Positions 26,890 through 34,944 of a DNA stretch of 64,000 nucleotides are shown here, piece after piece. Within the stretch, counting starts at the first letter, position 1. Each line of letters opens with the position of its first letter. The DNA lies in assembly GCA_963747555.1 (NCBI GenBank), contig CAVVFZ010000034.1, positions 1 to 64,000 on the forward strand, read 5' to 3'. The notes below the pieces were generated by a model. The model was not told the origin of the DNA, did not search any database, and saw only the letters and a program-made list of their open reading frames with translations. A program made the translations under genes and the position numbers. The stretch comes from DUZB01 sp963747555 (GTDB taxonomy: Bacteria; Desulfobacterota; DSM-4660; Desulfatiglandales; Desulfatiglandaceae).

Positions 26890-27062
26890 GAGCCTGTTTG
26901 AAAATTATCTCGTCGCGAGGTTGAGCGAGGCTTTCAAGGGCAGGGAAGCAAGAAAATGGGGCTGGAAGCGTAGTTGAGCTATGGTGAAGACCCATTTTGG
27001 CAGCTGACGCAGCCATTGGAAGCCACAGCCGACCGCAGCAGGGATAATTTTCAAACAGGCTC
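26890..27062. mobile_element. 173-bp MITE with 20-bp perfect terminal inverted repeats and TAA target duplication
   Basis: The ends GAGCCTGTTTGAAAATTATC (26890-26909) and its exact reverse complement (27043-27062) bound a non-coding interior. TAA occurs directly outside both ends (26887-26889 and 27063-27065), consistent with a 3-bp target duplication. That duplication size, and ends beginning GAGCC, fit the IS5 family (IS1031-like group), so this looks like a non-autonomous derivative. Perfect ends suggest recent insertion. No full-length parent lies in the window. Confidence 0.75.
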
Positions 27063-27081
27063 TAAAGATCTGAAGGCGCCC

Positions 27082-27840
27082 CTAAACCGTACCGTATGTA
27101 TTTACGTATTCGTCAAATACCGCCTTGGTTTCGTCTCCCATGGGCATATAGGTACCGTTCATCAATACCGGTTCCCTTTTTCTATAGAGGTAATCCACGA
27201 CCTCCCTTATACCGGCCACGGCAATCACCGGAACCTCGCTTTTCAATACGAAATCCTTGACGGCATCCGCCCCTTTCCGGTTGAGAACCACGTTTCCTCC
27301 CGCGTCATAAAGGGCGGTTGTCTGCTGTCTGTCAATGCAAATCCCGATTCCAACAATATGCACCCTGATGTCCGTTTTGCGGCATTCGGAATCAATTTTT
27401 TCCAGAAGATCATATTTGGTTTTCATTGAGGTTGCAACATCATCCACGATAAAAATGCGACATCCATCAAAAAGGGCGCCATTAACAAACATGCTCTTGG
27501 TTTTGGTTCCTTCACCGTGTGTTTTGGCCTCTTTTCGATCGTAATCAAAATTCAGATCGATTCCATACTCCTGCCACAAGGCGATGGAAGTTGCCAGTGC
27601 GATGGAACTTCCTTTATACGAAGGCCCCAAAATAATATCCGTTTCCTTGGCAAGCCCCTCGGAAACCATCATGGCCGCAAAGAAAGAGCCCATTTCAATG
27701 CTGAGGCGACCGCTTCTGAACATGGCCATATTTACAAAATAAGGCGTCGGACGTCCATCTTTCAATACAAGCCCTTCATCAAAAAAGAGGGCGCCTGTTC
27801 TTGCCAGAATCAGGGACAGTCTTTCCTTGTAATCCTCCAT
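27082..27840 (-). CDS. pyrE: Orotate phosphoribosyltransferase-like protein
   Basis: A phosphoribosyltransferase of about 252 residues. The N-terminal block (GALFFDEGLVLKDGRPTPYF) matches orotate phosphoribosyltransferases, where that loop contacts the base, and the PRPP motif is FIVDDVATS (about residue 127). It would convert orotate to OMP in pyrimidine synthesis. It is about 40 residues longer than the E. coli enzyme. ATG 27840 with GGAAAGGATATAGG upstream is chosen over an in-frame start 30 codons earlier. An orphan PRTase of other specificity is possible, since it stands apart from other pyr genes. Confidence 0.75.
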   Translation of the reverse strand: MEDYKERLSLILARTGALFFDEGLVLKDGRPTPYFVNMAMFRSGRLSIEMGSFFAAMMVSEGLAKETDIILGPSYKGSSIALATSIALWQEYGIDLNFDYDRKEAKTHGEGTKTKSMFVNGALFDGCRIFIVDDVATSMKTKYDLLEKIDSECRKTDIRVHIVGIGICIDRQQTTALYDAGGNVVLNRKGADAVKDFVLKSEVPVIAVAGIREVVDYLYRKREPVLMNGTYMPMGDETKAVFDEYVNTYGTV

Positions 27841-27873
27841 CCTATATCCTTTCCTTCCCGGGGATGCCGGGAC

Positions 27874-27906
27874 AAAAAAAGAGGCCTCGCAAACAGCTAC
27901 GGCCTC
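27874..27906 (-). terminator. Rho-independent terminator of dnaA
   Basis: On the minus strand GAGGCC and GGCCTC (27906-27901 and 27886-27881) form a 6-bp GC-rich stem, followed at once by seven T residues (27880-27874). It lies 70 bases after the dnaA stop. Confidence 0.7.
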
Positions 27907-27973
27907 CTCAAAACATTTTTTTACAAGCACTTTTCCGAATGAAAGCCCGAAAAGCCCTCCAACACGGGAGTCA

Positions 27974-29323
27974 TCAACGGGTTCCTTCCTCCAACTGTTT
28001 TGATAGAAAATTTACTTGATAACGCATGGTTCGATCCGTCTTGATTCTTCGGTCGACCGTTTCAGCGGCATAAACAACCGTAGAATGGCTCCGGTTTATT
28101 CCCTTGCCGATCTCCTCCAGCGTTTCATCGGAGTGCTTCCTGCACAGGTACGAATAGATATTGCGCGGATCCCCATAGATTTTTTTCCTGGACCTTGAAC
28201 TAAGCATCTCGACATCTATCTTATAATAAGTGCAAACCAGTTCTTTGATACGCTCGGAAGTCAGGGAAGAACTTGGTGCAACAAGGGTGTTGACAACGTC
28301 TCTGGCCGAATCAATGTCCGGTTTTTCTCCCACAAGTTCAGACTTTGCCCTGAGACATTTCAGTGCGCTTTCCATTTGACGGACATCGAGTTTCAGACGG
28401 GACGCGAGAAGATCTATCACATCTTTGGACAGGGAAATGTTGAGTGCGGCGGCCTTTTCCGACAAGATTTTGACCCTGGTTTCATAATCCGGTCCTGCAA
28501 TCGTGGTGACAAGCCCCGAAGTCAAACGCGAGGACAATTCTTTGGACATCCGCGGGATATCCTTGGGAGGCAGGGCGCTCGTAAAAATAAGCTTTTTCTT
28601 ATTCTCTGCCAGGGCGTCCAGGGTAAACCCCAATTCCGCTTGAATTTTTTCCTTTCCACCTAAAAAGTGGATATCCTCAAGCAGGAGGACATCACAGGAG
28701 CGACGATACCTGTTCTTGAAGGCCTCAATTTTCTTCTGTTTTAAAGAAAAAATCATTTCATTGGTAAAATCTTCAGCGGTCATGTAAAAAATTCGAGTTT
28801 CAGGGCCGTTGCTCAGAATGGTATGTCCTATGGCCTGGGAGAGATGTGTTTTGCCCAACCCGGTATTTGAAAGCATCAACAAGGAATTATAATCCTTCAC
28901 ACTCCCCATGGCGATGCTCTTTGAAGCGGAATAGGCGAATTCATTGGACTGCCCTACGATAAATCGATCGAATGTAAACTGGCTGTTGAGCCACAGATTC
29001 TTACCGGCCCTGATTTTTTCCATGCTGGGAAGGGCCAACTGCCTTTTTCCTGCAACCGGGAAATCTTGAGGAGACCTTGTCTTGGACGGTTCCACCTTAA
29101 GAATAAGATCGATATCGCCGTAACCGGATTTTCTGAACTTATCCTTTACGATATCGACATAATTCTCTCTGATCCAGTCCCTTGAAAATTTATTCGGGCA
29201 GCCGAGAACGATGCTATGCCCCATATTTTCCAGGAAAGAGACCGGATTGATCCAAAGAGAGAAGCTGTTCTTTGGAAGTTCCAACTCGATTTGACACTTT
29301 ATTTTTTCCCAAACTGAATTCAA
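27974..29323 (-). CDS. dnaA: Chromosomal replication initiator DnaA
   Basis: A protein of about 449 residues when read from TTG 29323, which has AGGAG six bases upstream and gives the standard DnaA N-terminus (NSVWEKIKCQIELEL). In-frame ATGs further upstream lack a ribosome site. Domain III has Walker A TGLGKTH and Walker B VLLLEDIHF. Domain IV ends with the DNA-binding signature RSHSTVVYA. It binds oriC and unwinds it. No dnaN follows; instead a terminator and pyrE-like gene do. A good promoter lies upstream, and the 450-bp AT-rich region beyond it could hold the origin. Confidence 0.95.
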   Translation of the reverse strand: MNSVWEKIKCQIELELPKNSFSLWINPVSFLENMGHSIVLGCPNKFSRDWIRENYVDIVKDKFRKSGYGDIDLILKVEPSKTRSPQDFPVAGKRQLALPSMEKIRAGKNLWLNSQFTFDRFIVGQSNEFAYSASKSIAMGSVKDYNSLLMLSNTGLGKTHLSQAIGHTILSNGPETRIFYMTAEDFTNEMIFSLKQKKIEAFKNRYRRSCDVLLLEDIHFLGGKEKIQAELGFTLDALAENKKKLIFTSALPPKDIPRMSKELSSRLTSGLVTTIAGPDYETRVKILSEKAAALNISLSKDVIDLLASRLKLDVRQMESALKCLRAKSELVGEKPDIDSARDVVNTLVAPSSSLTSERIKELVCTYYKIDVEMLSSRSRKKIYGDPRNIYSYLCRKHSDETLEEIGKGINRSHSTVVYAAETVDRRIKTDRTMRYQVNFLSKQLEEGTR

Positions 29324-29451
29324 TGGAGACTCCTGATGGTATTCTTTTGCAAACCATGGCCCTCTAAAGGACCGTATCATTACACCAGAATTAAGGATAG
29401 GCTGCAAGGCAATGCAAATGAGTTAGGGCAGATGTTCAAACAAGTGCCGCG

Positions 29452-29480
29452 ACTTTAAAAAAAAACCGGTTTTCTGTCAA
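29452..29480 (-). promoter_or_regulatory. dnaA promoter
   Basis: On the minus strand TTGACA (29480-29475), a 17-bp spacer and TAAAGT (29457-29452) give a good sigma-70 promoter about 120 bases upstream of the TTG start. Confidence 0.55.
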
Positions 29481-30060
29481 AGGCTCTTGCCGTTGATAAA
29501 TACTTAGGGCCTCTGTTCTTTGTTGACAGTGGGTAACATGGTTCATTTGTTGGCAAATTATGGAGAAACCGTGTAAGGTATCGAGAAAAAAGAATATTTG
29601 CTTTATAATAAAAAAGCAATAATTCCAATATCTTTTAATATTTTTTTAATTGTGTTAATTCATTCTCCACAATCTCAATCTTTAGCTTTCTACGATTTAC
29701 GCTTATTTTCAAAGAAAATCATTTTTTTTGGGATCAATTTTTCTGTTGTGATTCCTTCAGGCAACGGAAAAGAAAAAAGTGGTTTCTTTCTATCATTTTA
29801 CGCCCTATCTCTTATGAGGAACTTGAAATCTTCCTATTTGGCTGCTCTTATGAACCATGAAAGCTATTGGAGGCAGCCGGCAGTCCCCTTTTTCTGAAGT
29901 GGTGAAACGGGCACGCGAAAACAGATCCTCTGTACAGGGGGTTATGATGGGCAGTACGGTTTCGTGAAGTTCTTCAAGGAGGATGAAAGGAAGGCTCATA
30001 TCCCATCTCCGCCTTTTTGGGCCTCTGCGCGAAAACCCGTGTGAGCAGTTTCTATTGTGA
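29481..30060. other. AT-rich intergenic region beside dnaA, possible origin
   Basis: There is no supported gene. The part 29580-29760 is strongly AT-rich and includes a hairpin TTGCTTT/AAAGCAA (29598-29604, 29613-29619). One near-consensus DnaA box, TTCTCCACA (29663-29671, one mismatch), and a few two-mismatch boxes occur, but there is no clear cluster of perfect boxes. The rest (29780-30060) holds nothing I can name. Confidence 0.35.
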
Positions 30061-31387
30061 TCAAACCGGTGTTTTTATCGCGTGTCTCAGGTGAACAGGC
30101 TGGTTGAAATAGCCCAGTTCCAGATCAGGAAATTCTTTCTTCAGCTGCATCGGTCATGGTGGCCATGCCGATACCGGCAGATCGAATTCCCGGCATTGCC
30201 TGAAGGTACACCTGCGGATCGATGCAGAGATTCTTCAGATGAATGAAATTTACACCGGTTTGCCTGATCAACTTTCTCAAGGCCTCCATCTCCTCCGGCG
30301 TATCCGTAATACCCGGAAAAACAAGATAGTTGATCATCACATAAAGACCCATGTGCTCTTGCAAGGGAAATGGATCTGAGAACATCCTCAAAACAATAGC
30401 CCTTTGGCCGGTAATAGGCGGTGTAGAGTTTCCTCCCGGGCGCTGTTGATGCTGATCCGTATGGAATCAAGACCACTTCGGGCAATGGTGCGTATCCGCT
30501 CTGGCCAGCTCCCATTGGTATTGAGATTGATGGTCCCCATCCCCGTATTCCGCCGTATTTCCTCGATGGATGCTGCAATCAGTTCATACTCGGTAAGGGG
30601 CTCCCCCTCGCACCCCTGGCCGAAACTGATGATGGCATCTTCGGCGCCTTCCAAATGTTTGACGGCCAGATCAACGATCTCATCTTTTGAAGGAGTGAAA
30701 GAAATTCTTTCGTGGGAAGAATCACAGGAAAGTTCCGTTTGAAGGGAAAGACAGCCAAGACAGGAGGCGTTACAGCTTCTGCTCACCGGTACGGGCGCTT
30801 CCCACCTTCCCAAAAACAGATTTTTTGCGGCAAAACAATGGTTTACCGTCGCACAATGCGCAAGGTGATCGACAAGTGCCCCTTTAGCGCCTCTTTTCCG
30901 GTATTTCTTGATTGCGGGAACAAGCTTTCTATCATCAAAATTCCTCGGATCCCACCGATGATTGTATTCAACGCGAAACCCCGCGGCAAAATATCTCCCT
31001 CTTCCGAAAGCCGACCGCCCCATAGGCCCAGGATGGCAGCACCAACGATTTAGCGGCATAATCCACGGCGGGAAGATAGCTTCGAACGTATCCGGGTTCC
31101 AGAAAAGCGGCTACCGCATTGCAGGGGGAGAGGGAATCCCCAACATCCATTTCCCGAACCGTTACGACCTCTCCCGTTTCAGGATCAAGACCAACAGGGG
31201 GACAATGGGGGATAAAAAACAGTTTGCTGAACTCCGGCAGAGAGATCAGCTCTTTCCTTTTCAAAACAGTGACCTCGGAACCCGACATACCAAGCATGCG
31301 ATAGTATGGATGGTCATATATATTGCCGCTGTTGTCGGCAAAAAGCATAAAAGGCAGTTCTTCAAAACGTTCTTTATCTGTTTTCAT
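30061..31387 (-). pseudogene. Radical SAM protein gene broken by four single-base frameshifts
   Basis: Reading the minus strand from ATG 31387, a single radical SAM protein can be followed only by changing frame four times. Frame 1 covers FADNSGNIYDHPYYRMLGM to GAVGFRKREIF. Frame 2 starts near 30990 with AAGFRVEYNHRWDP and includes the iron-sulfur motif CNASCLGC and ISFGQGCEGEP. Frame 3 starts near 30440 with LYTAYYRPKGYCFEDV. Frame 4 starts near 30380 with GLYVMINYLVFPGITD. A last change near 30133 restores EFPDLELGYFNQPVHL to a stop at 30061-30063. Three of the four breaks fall in short runs (TTTT, AAA, GGG) where removal of one base restores the frame. The intact family is a radical SAM protein common in delta-proteobacteria; its substrate is unknown to me. 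Sequencing error in homopolymers is an alternative. Confidence 0.8.
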
Positions 31388-31738
31388 CTCGTCCGTCTTC
31401 GGCTCTCGTTACGATGCCGTTGTCTCAAATTCATTGCATCGGATTTCACTCAGGATAAATATCTTATCCCCTTTGAATTTTCAGGTAAAGGGTAAAATGG
31501 GCTTTCTCCTAAAGGGACGACTTGCAACTTTCCAGGAGCGTGGCCATATTGACTCAGGAGCGGGTTTACGGATAAGATGGGACAATGAATTGATTTTTCA
31601 CCAAACATCGAGTAGTAAATAGCCATGTACAAAAAGACAATAAGGAATATTCCTTGTCTTGACAGACAGTGTTTCTTCAGGAATGGAATAAGAGGGCCGG
31701 CGGGGATTTGCGAACTTCCTTCCGCCCCGGAGTAACCT
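31388..31738. other. Intergenic leader of the histidine kinase gene
   Basis: No supported gene. The right half holds the palindrome and TTGACA listed separately. A plus-strand open frame crossing this region overlaps the radical SAM remnant and has no protein-like features. Confidence 0.5.
31642..31664 (+). promoter_or_regulatory. Palindromic operator candidate and -35 box upstream of the kinase
   Basis: AAGGAATATTCCTT (31642-31655) is a perfect 14-bp palindrome. It is followed three bases later by TTGACA (31659-31664). No convincing -10 lies at 17 bp. The arrangement suggests a regulator site over the promoter of the kinase-regulator operon. Confidence 0.35.
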
Positions 31739-33205
31739 ATGCGGCGTTCTCATAAAGGCGATATCCCGAACCGAAGACAGTTTCGACTCGTCAAATTTTT
31801 TGCCTACACAAGTTTCGTGGTCTTGATCATCTTCAGCTTTCCATTTTCCATGGTCATCTCTCAAAAGGCGAAAGATATCCTGATGCGGAGCTATGAAAAT
31901 TATGCCCTCTTGCTTGGGGAAAACCTCAACCATCAGGTATTTCATAATTTTGTTCTGCCTGTGACCACCCAGTTTGGACAGATAAGGCTACGGGAAAAAA
32001 AACAGTACGAATGGATGGATAGGGTCGTCAAAAATACCATTCATAGTTTTAAGATCGATGTTGTCAATATCTACGATATCAAAAACGGGATCATTGCCTA
32101 CAGCACCGATCCCGACCTCATCGGGAAAGAGATTGTAGAGGGCTCGGGATACAAGATGGCTGTAAAAGGGGAAAACTCGTCCCGCCTCATCTCAAGCGGG
32201 GAAGATTTCTGGCCCATCGGGATGGAAATGCCCGGAGGCAAGAAAAAACTCAGGACCTACATCCCTTTCCGGGTGGCCAACCCCTTTACGGGAGAGAAGG
32301 GTGAGATCGGGGGGGTCTTTGAGCTGATCCAGGATCTTTCGCAGGAATATGAGTCTCTTGTCAGGCTTCAGTACCTCATTTTTATGCTTTCCATCGTCAT
32401 CATGGGGATGATTTTCATCGCCCTTCTCCTGATTGTCCGCAAGGCCGAAAGGACCATCGATGACAGGGCCAGTGAGCGGCGGGAGCTGGAGGCGCAGCTG
32501 AACCAGGCCGAACGGCTCGCCGCTCTGGGAGAGATGATTGCGGGGGTGTCCCATGAGATCAGAAATCCTCTCGGGATCATAAGAAGCACTGCGGAGTTTT
32601 TGGGCAGCATGCCGGGGTCGGACAAATCCCAGGCCAGACTGTCCCGGCTTATCATGGAGGAATCGAGCCGGTTGAATAATATCGTAACGGAATTTTTGGA
32701 TTTCGCCCGACCACGAGAGCCGAATCTCGAAACCTGCCGTCTCGATGAAATTCTCAAAAAGAACGTTCAGTTCCTGGAGTCGGAATTGAAACTCAAAGGA
32801 ATCTCTTACAGCGACAATCTGGGCGACCGTCCTCTGGAAATCAAAGCGGATCCTCACTTGCTTTACCGATGTTTCCTGAACATTTTCATGAATTCCATCC
32901 AAGCCATGGAAAATGGCGGCGCCATTTCCGTCAGCGTGAAAGAGGAAAAAGGTTCGTACGTCGTCGTTATTCAGGATACGGGGAGCGGAATCGATGAGGA
33001 GAGTATCAAAAAGATCTTCAATCCCTTTTTCAGTACAAAGGATAAGGGGAGCGGACTCGGGCTTTCCATCGTGAAAAACATTATTGAAGGACACAAAGGA
33101 AAGATTCTGATCGAAGGGAATAAAGGCGGAATCGACGGCGAAAAGGAAGCGGGAACAAGGGTTGTCATAACGCTTCCAAAAAATGGCGGGACAAGGCCTT
33201 TGTGA
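31739..33205 (+). CDS. Membrane-bound sensor histidine kinase
   Basis: A 488-residue kinase with two membrane helices (about 19-40 and 212-233) around a periplasmic sensor domain of about 170 residues that resembles a Cache-type fold (VVNIYDIKNGIIAYSTDPDLIGK). There is no clear HAMP domain; a short coiled coil (238-262) leads to the phosphoacceptor His272 (AGVSHEIRNPLG). The ATPase domain has the N box (NIFMNSIQAM) and G boxes DTGSGID and GSGLGLSIV. GGAG precedes the ATG by seven bases. It is 58 bases upstream of an NtrC-type regulator, with which it forms a two-component pair. The ligand is unknown. Confidence 0.9.
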   Translation: MRRSHKGDIPNRRQFRLVKFFAYTSFVVLIIFSFPFSMVISQKAKDILMRSYENYALLLGENLNHQVFHNFVLPVTTQFGQIRLREKKQYEWMDRVVKNTIHSFKIDVVNIYDIKNGIIAYSTDPDLIGKEIVEGSGYKMAVKGENSSRLISSGEDFWPIGMEMPGGKKKLRTYIPFRVANPFTGEKGEIGGVFELIQDLSQEYESLVRLQYLIFMLSIVIMGMIFIALLLIVRKAERTIDDRASERRELEAQLNQAERLAALGEMIAGVSHEIRNPLGIIRSTAEFLGSMPGSDKSQARLSRLIMEESSRLNNIVTEFLDFARPREPNLETCRLDEILKKNVQFLESELKLKGISYSDNLGDRPLEIKADPHLLYRCFLNIFMNSIQAMENGGAISVSVKEEKGSYVVVIQDTGSGIDEESIKKIFNPFFSTKDKGSGLGLSIVKNIIEGHKGKILIEGNKGGIDGEKEAGTRVVITLPKNGGTRPL

Positions 33206-33263
33206 CAAAAAAAATCGATGAACAAGAACCCAAGTCCGGATATTTGACAATGGAGACCGGGGC

Positions 33264-34625
33264 ATGGAAACCATTCTTATTGTAGACGATGAAAAAAATT
33301 ATCTTGTGGTGCTTGAAGCCCTTCTGGGGTCGGAGGGGTATGAAATAGTGACTGCCCTCAATGCAAAAAGTGCAATCAGCACTGCAGAGGAAGCGGATCT
33401 GGATCTTATCATAACCGATATGAAAATGCCTGGAATGAGCGGGATGGAACTGCTTGAAAAAATCAAGTCCATGAAGCCGGAACTGCCGGTCATCATGATG
33501 ACCGCCTTTGGAACGATTGAAATGGCCGTGGAAGCCATGCGTAAAGGGGCCTATGATTATATTCAAAAGCCTTTTGAGAATGAACAGCTGAAGCTCACTG
33601 TAAAAAAGGCGTTGAACAACTATCGGCTGATCAAGGAAAACAAACTCCTCACGGAAGCCCTTTCAGAACGCTTCAAGTTCGGAAATATCGTTGGCAAAAG
33701 CAAACAGATGAAAAAGATCTACGATCTCATAGAAAAGGTCTCCCCTTCCAAGGCCTCGGTTCTCATCACCGGACCTTCCGGTACGGGGAAGGAATTGATT
33801 GCCAAGGCGATCCATTACCGAAGCGACAGAAAAGACAGGCCATTTATTTCCATTAATTGCGGGGCATTGACGGAGACACTCCTTGAGAGCGAACTTTTCG
33901 GGCATGAAAAGGGGGCTTTTACAGGAGCCATCGCCATGAAAAAAGGGCGGTTTGAACTGGCGGACGGAGGAACGCTTTTTCTGGACGAAGTGGGAGACAT
34001 GCCCGCCCCTCTCCAGGTCAAACTTCTGAGGGTACTCCAGGAAATGGAGTTTGAAAGAGTGGGGGGAACGAAAACCATTCAAGTGGATGTCCGCATCATT
34101 TCAGCTTCCAACAGGAATATCAAGGAAGATGTAGCGGAAGGCGCGTTCAGAGAAGACCTCTATTACCGGCTCAACGTGATTCATATGGAGGTCCCTTCGC
34201 TGAAGGAAAGAGTAGACGATATCCCCCTGCTCGTTAGCCATTTCATTGCAAAATACAGCCAAAGCGACACCACTGCCGTGGAATTAGCTCCGGAAGTCTG
34301 GAAAACCCTGTATTCATACCCGTGGCCGGGCAATGTTCGAGAGCTCGAAAACATCATTGAACGGGCCCTGGTCCTCAATTCCAGCGGGACTATCACCATC
34401 ACGGATCTCCCGGACGAACTGACCGGCGCCGAAACACAGTTTGATGTGGACCGGTTTATTCCCAGCAATGTGACCATGCCGGAGGCCCTGGAAAAAATCG
34501 AGGAAAAACTTCTGAGAAGGGCCTTGGCCCAGTGTAACAATGTCCAGTCCCATGCAGCAAAGACGCTGGGAATTACCAAGAGCCTGATTCAGCACAAAAT
34601 GAAGAAGTACAATATCACGGTGTAG
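33264..34625 (+). CDS. Sigma-54-dependent response regulator (NtrC type)
   Basis: A 453-residue activator with three domains. The receiver (about 1-120) has Asp8/Asp9 and phospho-acceptor Asp52 (IITDMKMPG) plus the conserved Lys before Pro-Phe (QKPF). The AAA+ domain (about 140-375) has Walker A GPSGTGKE and the sigma-54 contact loop GAFTGA. The C-terminal Fis-type helix-turn-helix is HAAKTLGITKSLIQHKMKKY. It is paired with the kinase upstream. A near-consensus sigma-54 promoter, with two matching dyads upstream of it, begins right after this gene's stop and is the obvious candidate target. Confidence 0.95.
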   Translation: METILIVDDEKNYLVVLEALLGSEGYEIVTALNAKSAISTAEEADLDLIITDMKMPGMSGMELLEKIKSMKPELPVIMMTAFGTIEMAVEAMRKGAYDYIQKPFENEQLKLTVKKALNNYRLIKENKLLTEALSERFKFGNIVGKSKQMKKIYDLIEKVSPSKASVLITGPSGTGKELIAKAIHYRSDRKDRPFISINCGALTETLLESELFGHEKGAFTGAIAMKKGRFELADGGTLFLDEVGDMPAPLQVKLLRVLQEMEFERVGGTKTIQVDVRIISASNRNIKEDVAEGAFREDLYYRLNVIHMEVPSLKERVDDIPLLVSHFIAKYSQSDTTAVELAPEVWKTLYSYPWPGNVRELENIIERALVLNSSGTITITDLPDELTGAETQFDVDRFIPSNVTMPEALEKIEEKLLRRALAQCNNVQSHAAKTLGITKSLIQHKMKKYNITV

Positions 34626-34645
34626 GGGTATAATCTTTTGTACCC
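34626..34645 (+). promoter_or_regulatory. Upstream activator dyad 1 (candidate regulator binding site)
   Basis: GGGTATAATCTTTTGTACCC has inverted ends (GGGTA/TACCC) and matches the second dyad at 34703 in 14 of 20 positions. It begins at the regulator's stop codon, about 210 bp upstream of the predicted sigma-54 transcription start. Confidence 0.45.
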
Positions 34646-34702
34646 GTATTTTCCATATAATTTTAATGACTTACAAAAAAACCAAAAATTTCGACAAATC
34701 CA

Positions 34703-34722
34703 TGGTACAACTTTTTGTACTA
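34703..34722 (+). promoter_or_regulatory. Upstream activator dyad 2 (candidate regulator binding site)
   Basis: TGGTACAACTTTTTGTACTA contains the perfect inverted repeat GTACAA-N4-TTGTAC (34705-34720). Its centre is about 133 bp upstream of the predicted start and 77 bp from the centre of dyad 1. Distance and pairing fit NtrC-type enhancer sites. Confidence 0.5.
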
Positions 34723-34818
34723 ATCGATTATGCGGCGGCAAATGTCAAACCCTTCATAAAAAAATCTTTTTGTTTAAATTCAAAAGCTTATATCAATAGA
34801 TAAAATAGTAACAAAGAA

Positions 34819-34835
34819 TTGGCAAGCATGTTGCA
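34819..34835 (+). promoter_or_regulatory. Sigma-54 (-24/-12) promoter
   Basis: TTGGCAAGCATGTTGCA matches the sigma-54 consensus TTGGCACG-N4-TTGCA with one substitution. GG (34821-34822) and GC (34833-34834) are separated by exactly 10 bases, as required. Predicted transcription start is near 34846. It points to the right, towards a terminator rather than a protein gene. Confidence 0.75.
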
Positions 34836-34845
34836 ATATGCTTAG

Positions 34846-34911
34846 AACCAAACAATCATTACTCTTTCCTCCTAAAAAACCAACCGCCATTGTGGCGGTT
34901 GGTTTTTTTTT
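34846..34911 (+). ncRNA. Candidate sigma-54-dependent small RNA (about 66 nt)
   Basis: Between the sigma-54 start and the end of a strong intrinsic terminator lie only about 66 bases with no open reading frame. The 5' part (about 30 nt) is predicted to be unpaired and contains CTCTTTCCTCCT, which is complementary to Shine-Dalgarno sequences. The 3' part is the terminator hairpin with a nine-base T tail, the usual form of Hfq-type small RNAs. The order kinase, sigma-54 regulator, sigma-54 promoter, small RNA is the same as cbrA-cbrB-crcZ in Pseudomonas, although I see no sequence likeness. The main alternative is that the hairpin is simply a shared terminator for the convergent regulator and era genes. 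Confidence 0.5.
34878..34911. terminator. Strong bidirectional rho-independent terminator
   Basis: AACCAACCGCCA and TGGCGGTTGGTT form a perfect 12-bp stem with loop TTG (34878-34904). The plus strand continues into T residues (34903-34911), and the minus strand has a six-T run (34880-34875 region), so it can also end era transcripts. Confidence 0.85.
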
Positions 34912-34944
34912 GCACAGAAAGAGCCCGCACACCCTGCCCTCGAT

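Noticed and set aside
29598..29897. Plus-strand open frame of 99 codons in the AT-rich region near dnaA
   Set aside because: AT-driven hydrophobic composition, no Shine-Dalgarno and no family resemblance.
29885..29996. Minus-strand open frame of 64 codons between dnaA and the radical SAM remnant
   Set aside because: No ribosome site and no match to a known pattern; considered a chance frame.
31323..31622. Plus-strand open frame of 99 codons upstream of the histidine kinase
   Set aside because: Begins antisense to the radical SAM remnant and lacks a ribosome site and protein-like pattern.
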